From NCBI GenBank assembly GCA_023428585.1, contig JAEYXG010000322.1, positions 1 to 14,972 on the forward strand: DNA of 14,972 nt. Reading direction: 5' to 3'. The notes below the pieces were generated by a model. The model was given only the letters and a program-made list of their open reading frames with translations. It was not told the DNA's origin and did not search any database. This DNA comes from Bacteroidota bacterium (GTDB lineage: Bacteria; Bacteroidota; Bacteroidia; Bacteroidales; Lentimicrobiaceae). Position numbers and translations under genes: made by a program. Positions 7,011-14,582 of this stretch are shown here, in pieces (the first letter of the stretch is position 1; each line of letters begins with the position of its first letter).

Positions 7011-7319
7011 CTATTTTTCTACACCTCCTTTCACCTGATTGAAAAAATCAAGTAATTCTCTCTTTCTTGTCTTTTCAAGTGAATGCCAGCGAATTCCCTG
7101 TATGGCGCCTTCCAAAGCATATAATGAGTTGATGCATTGGGAATTGTCCATTTCGTTCAATCGGATAAAAGCTGTTTCGCTTCCTATATCTCTGAGTTGA
7201 TCAATGGAAGTGATACCTGCAGTAACCAGTTGAAGAGCAAGATGATTGCCAATATTCGGTTGGATCTGGAATTGTTTTATAGCATCCTTGTCCGGACTAA
7301 ATTGCTTTGAATCAGCCAT
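7011..7319 (-). CDS. TfoX C-terminal-domain protein
   Basis: A 102-residue protein consisting almost wholly of a TfoX C-terminal domain. The helix-hairpin-helix-like start (IQPNIGNHLALQLVTAGITSIDQLRDIG, about 19-46) is followed by the family's diagnostic stretch LYALEGAIQGIRWHSLEKTRKREL (about 66-89). In Gammaproteobacteria TfoX/Sxy has this domain after an N-terminal domain and turns on competence genes. Here the N-terminal domain is absent, as in many short bacterial members of unknown function, so a competence role should not be assumed. There is no signal peptide and the protein should be cytoplasmic, perhaps binding nucleic acid through its hairpin motif. It has its own -7 element (7345-7352) and is followed by a separate promoter for the next gene. 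Confidence 0.87.
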   Translation of the reverse strand: MADSKQFSPDKDAIKQFQIQPNIGNHLALQLVTAGITSIDQLRDIGSETAFIRLNEMDNSQCINSLYALEGAIQGIRWHSLEKTRKRELLDFFNQVKGGVEK

Positions 7320-7324
7320 CTTCA

Positions 7325-7344
7325 GTAAAGAAATGTTTCTTAAC
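7325..7344. repeat. 20-base near-palindrome over the predicted transcription start of the TfoX-like gene
   Basis: GTAAAGAAA (7325-7333) and TTTCTTAAC (7336-7344) are complementary at 8 of 9 positions around a central TG. The element directly abuts the -7 box and covers the expected transcription start, the position of a repressor operator. It also lies 52-71 bases past the stop of the efflux operon, but with a 2-base centre and no T run it is not a normal terminator. Confidence 0.5.
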
Positions 7345-7352
7345 CAAAGTTA
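7345..7352 (-). promoter_or_regulatory. -7 promoter element of the TfoX-like gene
   Basis: TAACTTTG on the minus strand (7352-7345) is a full match to TAnnTTTG and identical to the -7 box of the next gene downstream. No TTTG lies at the expected -33 position. It is 26 bases before the ATG at 7319, and a near-palindrome abuts it on the transcribed side. Confidence 0.6.
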
Positions 7353-7395
7353 TGAAGATTGGTCTGATTATAGGTCATTAATCAATAAATACATC

Positions 7396-8574
7396 TTAAT
7401 AAGCATACAAGAGTAACTCTGCATCAGCTTTGTTCCTTTCCTTTTCAAGCTGTAGTAGTTGATCGAGGCTATCATAGTAGAGTGAAAGCTCAAGTATATA
7501 ATCAAGGAGTGATATCTCACCTGCATCAAGAGCCTTCTTAAGAAGCTTCGAATTATTGAAAAGACTCAGATTTGAGCGATAATTGTTGACGTTTTCGGCA
7601 AGACGAACTGCAGAATTATATTTTGATTTCATCTCGTAATAGAAAGTCAACTTATTATCCTTTTGTAGGCTTTGCAATGCGGATAAACGTGCTTTGGACG
7701 ATTTGACGGTATACTTGTTTTCAAAAAGAGGGATAGTAATTCCCATGGTCAAACCGTTGAATTTTTCAATAGGCAGACTCTCACTCATATAGCCTACAGA
7801 TACTTTCGGTAAGGCCAATGCCGAGTTGAGGCTTACCTGCCTGTTAATAATATCATACTCCTGCTGTATCCACCTTAAATCAGGATTTTTAGGCTCAACA
7901 CTCTTATACCATTCATCAAAATCAGCATCAATTACACTAACCTCGTAATTGGTATTGTTAAATTCTATGGGGATACCATTATTCAGTTGTGTAAGGTTAA
8001 GAAGCAACTTGTCTTTTTCCAATAGAAGGGCTTCTAACTGTTTTTGTGCATTAAGCAGATCAAGCTGTGCTTTGTTGTATTCAATAATATTAGCATCACC
8101 ACTATTGAATTTCAATTTAAAGGCATCAGCAACCAATCTGGCATTCTCAATTCTTCTGTTGGCCTCTGAAATGGCTGAATTAAAATAAACTAGGTCAATG
8201 CATACCAATCGGGTTTCATGACGTAACTTCAGAAGATCATGCAAGTATTTGATATCTGATTGATTATTCCGGAGGTCAGCAATGGCTGATTTATGAATAT
8301 ATGCAGACGGAAAATCAAAGGTTTGAGAAATGCTGAAATCTTTCCTGTTTCCACTGACCGCCGGATCTCCCCACAAATAATTGAAACCAACTTCGGGATT
8401 CTGTGGATAAAGGCCTGTTTGATTCTCTAGTTTTTCGGCATCAGCATACTGTTTCATCGACAAAAGATGCACATTATTTGCCTCCACCTGCTTTATTACT
8501 TGATCAATAGATAATTGAGCATTGACATTGACCTGCCAAATCAAAGAAATGACAATGAATATTAAGTGTTTCAT
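7396..8574 (-). CDS. TolC-family outer membrane channel of metal efflux system (CusC/CzcC-like)
   Basis: A 392-residue outer-membrane efflux protein. It has an N-terminal signal peptide (hydrophobic core about 4-15, likely cleavage after VNVNA at 20) and no lipobox, so it is not lipid-anchored. The body is two long amphipathic coiled-coil repeats rich in Leu, Asn, Glu and Lys. The short motif ALPKVSVGYM and the region SLPIEKFNGLTMGITIPLFENK, with its conserved GITIPLF, mark the second half of TolC proteins. At about 390 residues it is shorter than E. coli TolC but normal for channels paired with CusA/CzcA-type pumps in Bacteroidota. Its ATG overlaps the pump's TGA by 4 bases (8571-8574), a sign of translational coupling. 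It is the last gene of the operon; no clear terminator follows. Confidence 0.92.
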   Translation of the reverse strand: MKHLIFIVISLIWQVNVNAQLSIDQVIKQVEANNVHLLSMKQYADAEKLENQTGLYPQNPEVGFNYLWGDPAVSGNRKDFSISQTFDFPSAYIHKSAIADLRNNQSDIKYLHDLLKLRHETRLVCIDLVYFNSAISEANRRIENARLVADAFKLKFNSGDANIIEYNKAQLDLLNAQKQLEALLLEKDKLLLNLTQLNNGIPIEFNNTNYEVSVIDADFDEWYKSVEPKNPDLRWIQQEYDIINRQVSLNSALALPKVSVGYMSESLPIEKFNGLTMGITIPLFENKYTVKSSKARLSALQSLQKDNKLTFYYEMKSKYNSAVRLAENVNNYRSNLSLFNNSKLLKKALDAGEISLLDYILELSLYYDSLDQLLQLEKERNKADAELLLYAY

Positions 8575-11500
8575 TTTTTATTTGAATTAATGATGCCATG
8601 TTTTGAAAGTACACTATACACAATTGGTACTATAAATATATTAAGAAGTGTTGAAGTGAGCAAACCACCAAGAATAACTTTAGCCATTGGGCTTTGAATT
8701 TCGTTTCCTGACAAATTGCCCTTAAAAGCCATTGGAATTAAAGCAAGGGCAGCAGTGAGGGCAGTCATAAGTATCGGGTTTAGCCTATCGGCAGAACCTG
8801 TCGTAATTGTTTCAAAGAGTGATATTCCCTGCTGTTGCAAATGCGTATAATGAGAGATCAGCAGAATGCCGTTTCGGGTGGCAATACCAAAAAGAGTAAT
8901 GAAACCTATTATGGCCGGTATGCTAAGGATCCCGGAAGTAAAGAAGATGGCAAACACACCACCGATTAATGCCAAGGGAATGTTTAGCAGCACAATACCG
9001 GCAAGCTTCAAGTTGCGGAACTCTTGAAATAATATGAGCAGAATTATAAAAATTGCCAGAATGGAGGTGAATGTCAGTGTTCGGGATGCAGCTGCTTCAC
9101 TCTCAAATTGACCGCCATATTCAACTCTGTAACCTTCAGGAAGAACAATACTTGAATTAACTTCTTTCTTAATATCATTCACAATTCCGCTTAAGTCTCG
9201 CCCGGAAACATTCGCTGAAACTACTATTTTGCGCTGAACATTCTCTCTGCTGATTGAACTGGGGCCTGCAACTGAAACAATATCGGCCACCTCCTCCAAT
9301 GGGATTTTCTTCCCATCATGCGCGTCAATCAATGCACTTCGTATACCATCAATAGACTCGGTATACTCTGGTGTAAGCTTTAGAACAAGGTCAAAGCTGC
9401 GTTGCCCTTCATAAATATCAGCCAATTTCTCATTGCCAAATGAGAGATCTACAAAATGATTGAATTCATCTATGGTAATACCATACTGTGCAAGCATTTC
9501 ACGATTAGCTCTTATCTGAATCTGAGGAATCTCAACTTGTTGATCAACATTGACATCAACTAGACCATCAATGTCAGCAATAGCATTCTTGATTTCATTA
9601 CCCAGGCTGAACATCTTATTAAGGTCATTGCCAAAAAGTTTAATGGCTATATTAGCCTTGGTTCCGGAGAGCATATGGTCAATACGGTGTCCCAATGGCT
9701 GTCCGACGGTAGAGGCGATGCCTGGAATACCTGACAGCTTTGTCCGCACTTCATCCATGAAATCTTCCCTGCTTCGATCGGCAAGCTTAAAATTAACATC
9801 TATTTCAGCACTATTGGTAGTTTGCGAATGCTCATCCAACTCACCTCTTCCGGTTCTTCGGGCAGTACTTGAAATTTCAGGGATTGAAAGCAACTCTTTT
9901 TCAACAATATTGCCAAGTCGATTGGTCTCCTCAAGTGAAGTGCCGGGCTTTGATATTACTGATAGTGTTAGTGATCCTTCGTTAAATTCCGGTAGAAAGC
10001 TGCGTCCCATGGATAAAAACATTACCATGGCAATAAAGAACAGAGCCAAGGTTGAAAGTAGAATAACCCTTTTATGTGAAAGCGACCAGATGAGTGATTT
10101 TTTATAGTGATGAGTCAATGTCCGTACCAACCATTTTTCCTTTTCATTTCTTGAAAGATATCTGTCATCAGAAAGAAGCATTTTTGAAAGCAGTGGGGTA
10201 AGCGTCATTGCAACAATCAAGGAAATAAATAGTGAGACAATGAACGAAATCCCTAGAGGCTGGAGCATCCTGCCTTCCATTCCAGTAAGGAAGAAAAGAG
10301 GAATAAAGGCAACAATGATTATTAATGTTGCATTAAGGATTGATGCACGGATTTCAATGGAAGCCTGCAATACAACCTTAAATGTTGATTCTCTCTCGTC
10401 AATAGGTTTCGCCCTGTTTTGTCGGAGTCTTTTATAAACATTCTCAACATCTATTATGGCGTCATCAACCAGTGATCCAATTGCTATTGCCATGCCGCCT
10501 AAACTCATGGTATTTATGTTTAAGCCAAGAAAATGCATTACAAGTATAGCCCCCAATAAGGAAAGTGGTATTGCAACCAGAGAAATAAGCGTGGTTCTGA
10601 AACTTCCAAGGAAAATGAATAGAATCAGAACAACAAAGATGGCCCCCTCTAAAAGAGCGTTCTGTACATTCTTCACAGATGTTTCAATGAAATCGGCTTG
10701 ACGAAATATCTTGGTATCCAATCGCACATCTGGAGGCAGTGTTTTCTGAACATCAACCAGATTGCTTTCAATACGCTCTGTAACTGCCAGTGTATTGGTG
10801 TTTGGTTGTTTTGATACCGAAATGATAATTGCAGGTGATGCATTCTCTGAGGCATAACCCATCTTAACACCGCTGCCAATGATAACCTGTGCGACATCAT
10901 TGACTCTTATTGATTTTCCATTGACAGATTTAATGAGAGAATTTCCCAATGCTTCAAGATCATAAGTTCTGGCGATCCCTCTTACAACGTATTCATTTCC
11001 ATATTCGCGAACAACTCCTCCGGTGGAATTTTGGCTAATTCCTTTGCAAACACCGGCAAGTTCATCCATTGTAACCTTATAGAATTTCATCTTATAGGGG
11101 TCTGCTAGTATGTGGTATTGCTTGTAATCACCACCAATAATGGTTACCTGCGATACACCCCCGGTAGAAAGCAATACTGGCTTGATGTTCCATTCAGCTA
11201 TTGTTCGTAAATCCATCATACTAGTGCTATCGGCCTGCATTCCGATAAAGAATATTTCACCCATTACACTGGATTGGGGTGCAAGCACAGGCTGATCAAC
11301 GCCCAAAGGCATATGGGAAGTGACGCTGATCAACTTCTCGCTTACTATTTGTCTTGCTTTCAGGATATCCGTGCCCCAATCAAACTCAACCCACACAAAT
11401 GAGAATCCTTGTGATGAAACAGACCTTACCAGCCTTACATCAGTGGCTCCATTAACCGCAGTTTCAATTGGGAATGTAACCATCCGTTCAACTTCCTCTG

Positions 11501-11672
11501 ATGCCATTCCATGGGCATCAGTCATTACTACAACTGTAGGAGCTGTGAGATCGGGAAAGACATCTACATCCATTTTCATGGCAGTCCTTAGTCCCGTAAT
11601 TAAGAGCAAAAGTGAAAACAATAAGACCAGATACTTATTGTTCAATGATAACTTAATAATACTGTTCAACAT
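8571..11672 (-). CDS. CusA/CzcA-family heavy-metal efflux RND pump
   Basis: A 1033-residue RND pump of the heavy-metal efflux class, with TM1 at the N-terminus, two large periplasmic loops and about 12 helices. The DVDVFPDLTAPTVVVMT start and the TM4 segment MAIAIGSLVDDAIIDVEN (about 394-411) are diagnostic. Asp403, Asp404 and Glu410 are the candidate proton-relay acids. NILNIFIVPIVYSVLS-type sequence near the C-terminus is conserved in the family. It uses the proton gradient to take metal from periplasm or membrane and pass it through the adaptor and TolC channel. RIDHMLSG (after about residue 655) resembles the CusA loop carrying one metal-binding Met, but the position I align with CusA Met573 is Ser, so a Cu/Ag specificity is not proven. 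It starts 11 bases after the adaptor stop. Substrate could be Cu, Ag, Zn, Co or Cd. Confidence 0.94.
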   Translation of the reverse strand: MLNSIIKLSLNNKYLVLLFSLLLLITGLRTAMKMDVDVFPDLTAPTVVVMTDAHGMASEEVERMVTFPIETAVNGATDVRLVRSVSSQGFSFVWVEFDWGTDILKARQIVSEKLISVTSHMPLGVDQPVLAPQSSVMGEIFFIGMQADSTSMMDLRTIAEWNIKPVLLSTGGVSQVTIIGGDYKQYHILADPYKMKFYKVTMDELAGVCKGISQNSTGGVVREYGNEYVVRGIARTYDLEALGNSLIKSVNGKSIRVNDVAQVIIGSGVKMGYASENASPAIIISVSKQPNTNTLAVTERIESNLVDVQKTLPPDVRLDTKIFRQADFIETSVKNVQNALLEGAIFVVLILFIFLGSFRTTLISLVAIPLSLLGAILVMHFLGLNINTMSLGGMAIAIGSLVDDAIIDVENVYKRLRQNRAKPIDERESTFKVVLQASIEIRASILNATLIIIVAFIPLFFLTGMEGRMLQPLGISFIVSLFISLIVAMTLTPLLSKMLLSDDRYLSRNEKEKWLVRTLTHHYKKSLIWSLSHKRVILLSTLALFFIAMVMFLSMGRSFLPEFNEGSLTLSVISKPGTSLEETNRLGNIVEKELLSIPEISSTARRTGRGELDEHSQTTNSAEIDVNFKLADRSREDFMDEVRTKLSGIPGIASTVGQPLGHRIDHMLSGTKANIAIKLFGNDLNKMFSLGNEIKNAIADIDGLVDVNVDQQVEIPQIQIRANREMLAQYGITIDEFNHFVDLSFGNEKLADIYEGQRSFDLVLKLTPEYTESIDGIRSALIDAHDGKKIPLEEVADIVSVAGPSSISRENVQRKIVVSANVSGRDLSGIVNDIKKEVNSSIVLPEGYRVEYGGQFESEAAASRTLTFTSILAIFIILLILFQEFRNLKLAGIVLLNIPLALIGGVFAIFFTSGILSIPAIIGFITLFGIATRNGILLISHYTHLQQQGISLFETITTGSADRLNPILMTALTAALALIPMAFKGNLSGNEIQSPMAKVILGGLLTSTLLNIFIVPIVYSVLSKHGIINSNKK

Positions 11673-11683
11673 GGTTCCGGTTT

Positions 11684-13189
11684 TTAATGTACGTGGCCTG
11701 CATGAGGATCCAAAGCGCTTGATGATTGCGATAATTTTATCAGAATGGCACCTTTGGTGACTATGCGTTCTGTTTCAGATAATCTGCCTCTTATCTCGGT
11801 CCTCAAACCATCGGTGGCACCAATGGTAATCTCACGTTTTTCAAATAATTCTGGTGTGATTTGCACAAAAACGAAAAAAGCGCCCTGTTCTTCAAGTAAT
11901 GCTTCATTTGGTATTGTAAGGGATTGTGTGCCAGAATGTGAATTAAGAAAAAGCTCTACAAACTCCCCTGGTATAAAGGTTCCATTATTTTCTATGAGTA
12001 AACTGACAGGTATAAGATAATTTTCTGATCCTAAACTTTGTCCTATTGACAGAATTTTGCCATTAAGTTCATCCAGAGAATAGGTTTTGCCACTCCTTGT
12101 TTTGATAGTTACCGATGAAACTGAGGATAAGAATGGTGCGTAACGTTGTCGGACTTCTGCTTTTATAAGAAGATTTTTGTTCTGGGCAATGGTAACTAAT
12201 GGCTGACCGGCTTCAACATATTGGCCATTCTTTATAAATATCTTGCTTATAAAGCCATTCATTGGACTTCTAACATTCTGTCCCGAGGAGCTAAAGTTTA
12301 GTTTAAGGTTTTCATATATGGCCTTGTAATTTTCATATTGTGTTTTTGCTGCGAGCAGTTCTTTTTCAGAAACTATTTTATCCTCAGCTAGTTTTTTTAA
12401 GCGTTCATACTCTTGCTTGGTTTTATCATAATTATTCTTTGATTCGGCATAAATAACAGCACTATTCTTGTCAGCCATCCCACTTCCGGTAATATTGATC
12501 AGAGATTGACCTGCAGAAATATGTTTACCTTCAGTTATTAAGGTTCCATTGTAATTAGTGATACCTCCGGTTAAGGCTGTAACTATCATTTCATCACCTT
12601 GCGCGGGTTCTACCAATGCAGAGGTCTTTATTATCTGCCCAAATGGTATTATTTCTGGAAGTTCGGTCGCGAAATCTACTTTCCATGATTGTTCCTTGGT
12701 GAAAACCACAGCATTTGTCATAGAATGTTCTTCATGCTCAGCTGCTTCGTGAGCATCTTCTTCAGTTTTGAATACGTTAACCCCATCAATCTCTATCGTT
12801 GATGTTTTATCACCGTTGTTAATCTCGAATACCAAGCGTGAATTGCCAAATGCAACAGGTTTTATGTCAAAACTATATATTCCCTTTCGTGTTGGAGTGT
12901 TTAGTATCTGTTCGGTGATATTATTACCTGTAATTAGTTTCAATTTTACAGTCCCTTCTTCAAAGGCTCGAAAATCGGGCAGCATAGATATATGCGTCAA
13001 TATATTGACCGATGCTCCTGAAAAGAAGGGATCTGTTTCGATAAATAATTCATAGTCTGAATTATAAGCAGTGAATTGCAGTTTAGGTTCTTCGTGATCA
13101 TGTTCATCTTTAATCCCATCGTGTCTATGGCCACAAGCTGTGATTGCCATTACCAGTAACAGGCATGCGAGTGCTTTGTATTTCATCAC
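11684..13189 (-). CDS. RND efflux adaptor (membrane fusion protein), CusB/CzcB-like lipoprotein with His-rich patches
   Basis: A 501-residue periplasmic adaptor. A short signal sequence ends in ITAC19, a likely lipobox giving an acylated Cys19. Three His-rich patches follow: residues 21-32 (GHRHDGIKDEHDH), 147-155 (HEAAEHEEH) and the C-terminus (HAGHVH). Residues 36-140 form a predicted beta-rich extra domain not needed for the basic adaptor fold. The canonical adaptor follows: the lipoyl half-motifs (about 200-235 and 303-336, the second with VRSPMNGFISKIFIKNGQYVEAGQPL), an alpha-helical hairpin rich in Lys and Glu (about 245-300), then the beta-barrel and membrane-proximal domains. It links the RND pump to the TolC channel and in Cus/Czc systems also hands metal to the pump. 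It lies 76 bases after the small His/Cys protein gene and 11 before the pump. Confidence 0.92.
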   Translation of the reverse strand: MMKYKALACLLLVMAITACGHRHDGIKDEHDHEEPKLQFTAYNSDYELFIETDPFFSGASVNILTHISMLPDFRAFEEGTVKLKLITGNNITEQILNTPTRKGIYSFDIKPVAFGNSRLVFEINNGDKTSTIEIDGVNVFKTEEDAHEAAEHEEHSMTNAVVFTKEQSWKVDFATELPEIIPFGQIIKTSALVEPAQGDEMIVTALTGGITNYNGTLITEGKHISAGQSLINITGSGMADKNSAVIYAESKNNYDKTKQEYERLKKLAEDKIVSEKELLAAKTQYENYKAIYENLKLNFSSSGQNVRSPMNGFISKIFIKNGQYVEAGQPLVTIAQNKNLLIKAEVRQRYAPFLSSVSSVTIKTRSGKTYSLDELNGKILSIGQSLGSENYLIPVSLLIENNGTFIPGEFVELFLNSHSGTQSLTIPNEALLEEQGAFFVFVQITPELFEKREITIGATDGLRTEIRGRLSETERIVTKGAILIKLSQSSSALDPHAGHVH

Positions 13190-13265
13190 TTTATAAAAAT
13201 AAATAATTGGAAAAAATGAAAACTAGTGTGCGATTCTGTTTCGCAAATTAGGCAGTGTGATCTCT

Positions 13266-13694
13266 TTAGGCAGCAGGAGGGGCCCTAAGTCCTGAAAATC
13301 CACCTTCATTCGAATGCGTAACTATTAATAGGAATTTAAAGTATCGGAACTCGGAGGATGTATTAATATCGGGCGATAATAGGAAGTATGAACTCGTTGG
13401 TAACAGATCAGTCAGGATTATTGAATTGTATTTAATGCTCTTGAACAGATTATCATATTGATGAACAACAGTCAGCATGATAGCCTGTTTCAGCTTACAG
13501 GAGCCGCAATCATCAGCATCGTTGGGATTATCACCTGATTGTATAGGAAACTCTACAGAATGTTTATCAGGGCAACAATGTGAATCGTTAAAGCAAATTT
13601 CATCTCCATGATGATGGTGTGGAATGCAGGAATCAGCCAATAATACTATTGTTGCAGTAAATAGTAAGATTAATGCCGCTATTCTTTTAATCAT
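13266..13694 (-). CDS. Small exported His/Cys-rich protein at head of metal efflux operon
   Basis: A 142-residue protein that I cannot name securely. It resembles short Bacteroidota proteins found beside copper and heavy-metal efflux genes (possibly the family listed as DUF6769; uncertain). The N-terminus is a hydrophobic signal or anchor (about 5-21). It is followed by Cys23, four consecutive histidines at 26-29, Cys34, His39, Cys40 and Cys41, then a CGSC motif at 63-66, spaced like a metal site or disulfide centre. A second moderately hydrophobic part follows and the C-terminus is FSGLRAPPAA, a Pro-rich tail shared by several such proteins. It should sit in the periplasm or on the membrane. 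As first gene of the efflux operon with its own -7 element, it may bind or sense metal for the pump. The function is inferred from composition and position only. Confidence 0.7.
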   Translation of the reverse strand: MIKRIAALILLFTATIVLLADSCIPHHHHGDEICFNDSHCCPDKHSVEFPIQSGDNPNDADDCGSCKLKQAIMLTVVHQYDNLFKSIKYNSIILTDLLPTSSYFLLSPDINTSSEFRYFKFLLIVTHSNEGGFSGLRAPPAA

Positions 13695-13712
13695 TTGAAG
13701 ATTTTAGTACCG

Positions 13713-13720
13713 CAAAAATA
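13713..13720 (-). promoter_or_regulatory. -7 promoter element of the metal efflux operon
   Basis: TATTTTTG on the minus strand (13720-13713) matches TAnnTTTG and lies 19 bases before the ATG at 13694, predicting a leader of about 12 bases. No TTTG is seen at the -33 position, so activation by a regulator would be plausible. No other TAnnTTTG was found in the 76-base gap before the adaptor gene, which supports this as the promoter of the whole operon. Confidence 0.55.
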
Positions 13721-13792
13721 GTCAAAAATGTAAATATAGTACCATCAGACTTGATATTCAAGTTCACAATAAATAATGATTAAGTTTATCCT

Positions 13793-13833
13793 AAAAAAAA
13801 TAAAGCAGTGCTTTCAAAAAGCACTGCTTTATT
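13793..13833 (-). terminator. Rho-independent terminator after the coiled-coil gene
   Basis: A perfect 15-bp stem (13799-13813 and 13819-13833, with GCAGTGCTT/AAGCACTGC in its core) encloses a 5-base loop. On the minus strand it is followed by eight T residues (A8 at 13793-13800). It lies 63 bases past the stop of the gene at 13896-14519 and separates it from the metal efflux operon. Confidence 0.93.
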
Positions 13834-13895
13834 ATCAATAGGCAATAAATGATTATTTTAAAATTATTTATTCCATTGAATCAGCAATTGAAATA

Positions 13896-14519
13896 TTATT
13901 TAGGTGAAACCTCAATAGTCTGTGTTTTCTGAATTTCTTTCTCCAGAATAGTCTTCTCCTCTTTAATCTCGTTTAATTCCTTTTGCTTTTTTATTTCAGC
14001 TTTTCGTAATTGTTTAGCTTCTTTTTCTTGTTGTTTTAATTCTTTTAGTCTTGCTTTTTCAGCTTTTCTTTGAGCTTTTTCCAATTTTTTCTGCTCTTTG
14101 ATGGCTTTTTTAGCTTCTTTTACGGCCTTCTCATTTTCTTTAATAGTTTTTTTTGCAGCTTTAATCTCTTTTTTATTCTTTATGATTTCCTTTTCTGCCT
14201 TTTTGATATCCTTTTCCGTCATCTTTTCAGCATCCTTATTCCATCCTTCTTTCTCACCAATCTCGGCAGTTTTCTCATATCCTTTAATTTTGTCATTTGA
14301 TTCCACCTTACCAACTTGACCCGGAGGTAATGGGGCATCTGCTGGAACCGGAGCTTCTATAACTGCGCCTGATTTCTTTTTATCCTTTTTTTGCTTTTTT
14401 TCAGCTTTTTCGATTTTTTTCTGTTGGTCAGCTTTGACATTCTGAGCAGAAATATTGTCAGGCATAGCCATTGTTAATGCAAATGCCAGTAATACGGAAA
14501 AAATGGTAGTCCTCTTCAT
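13896..14519 (-). CDS. Secreted Lys/Glu/Ala-rich coiled-coil protein of unknown function
   Basis: A 207-residue protein with a clear signal peptide (MKRTT, hydrophobic core FSVLLAFALTMA, likely cleavage after ISAQ near residue 26). The mature part begins with a Lys-rich stretch (about 28-50), followed by a short Pro/Ala segment (APVPADAPLPPGQVG, about 56-70). From about residue 95 to 200 it is almost only Lys, Glu, Ala, Ile, Leu and Gln, arranged as short repeats such as KKAEKE, KKEIKAAKK and EKAVKEAKKAIKEQ, which predicts one long, highly charged helix or coiled coil. There are no Cys and no catalytic motif. I do not recognise the family; similarity hits to other charged coiled coils would be unreliable. 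It is a single-gene unit: a strong terminator follows, and a near-consensus -7 element lies about 64 bases upstream. A periplasmic structural or polyanion-binding role is possible but unproven. Confidence 0.75.
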   Translation of the reverse strand: MKRTTIFSVLLAFALTMAMPDNISAQNVKADQQKKIEKAEKKQKKDKKKSGAVIEAPVPADAPLPPGQVGKVESNDKIKGYEKTAEIGEKEGWNKDAEKMTEKDIKKAEKEIIKNKKEIKAAKKTIKENEKAVKEAKKAIKEQKKLEKAQRKAEKARLKELKQQEKEAKQLRKAEIKKQKELNEIKEEKTILEKEIQKTQTIEVSPK

Positions 14520-14582
14520 GATTGTATTGTTTAAGTTTAATAATTTTTTGGTTGATTTCTATAACCTTCAATAATCGTGCCT

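Noticed and set aside
9550..10107. 185-codon plus-strand open frame inside the RND pump gene
   Set aside because: It is antisense to a well-supported, full-length pump gene, is rich in Ser/Leu/Arg with no domain or motif, and has no promoter element; it reflects the codon use of the opposite strand.
11320..11760. 146-codon plus-strand open frame spanning the pump/adaptor junction
   Set aside because: It is antisense to the pump start and the adaptor end, both of which have clear family motifs; the translated product shows no recognisable feature.
14147..14154. Run of eight A (minus strand) in the coiled-coil gene as a possible frameshift site
   Set aside because: The frame stays open to a proper stop with consistent composition, no downstream stimulatory structure was seen, and A runs are expected in a Lys-rich gene of an A+T-rich genome.
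14070..14319. Two overlapping hydrophobic plus-strand frames inside the coiled-coil gene
   Set aside because: Phe/Leu/Ser-rich products are the expected antisense reading of a Lys/Glu-rich (A/G-rich) gene, not real membrane proteins.
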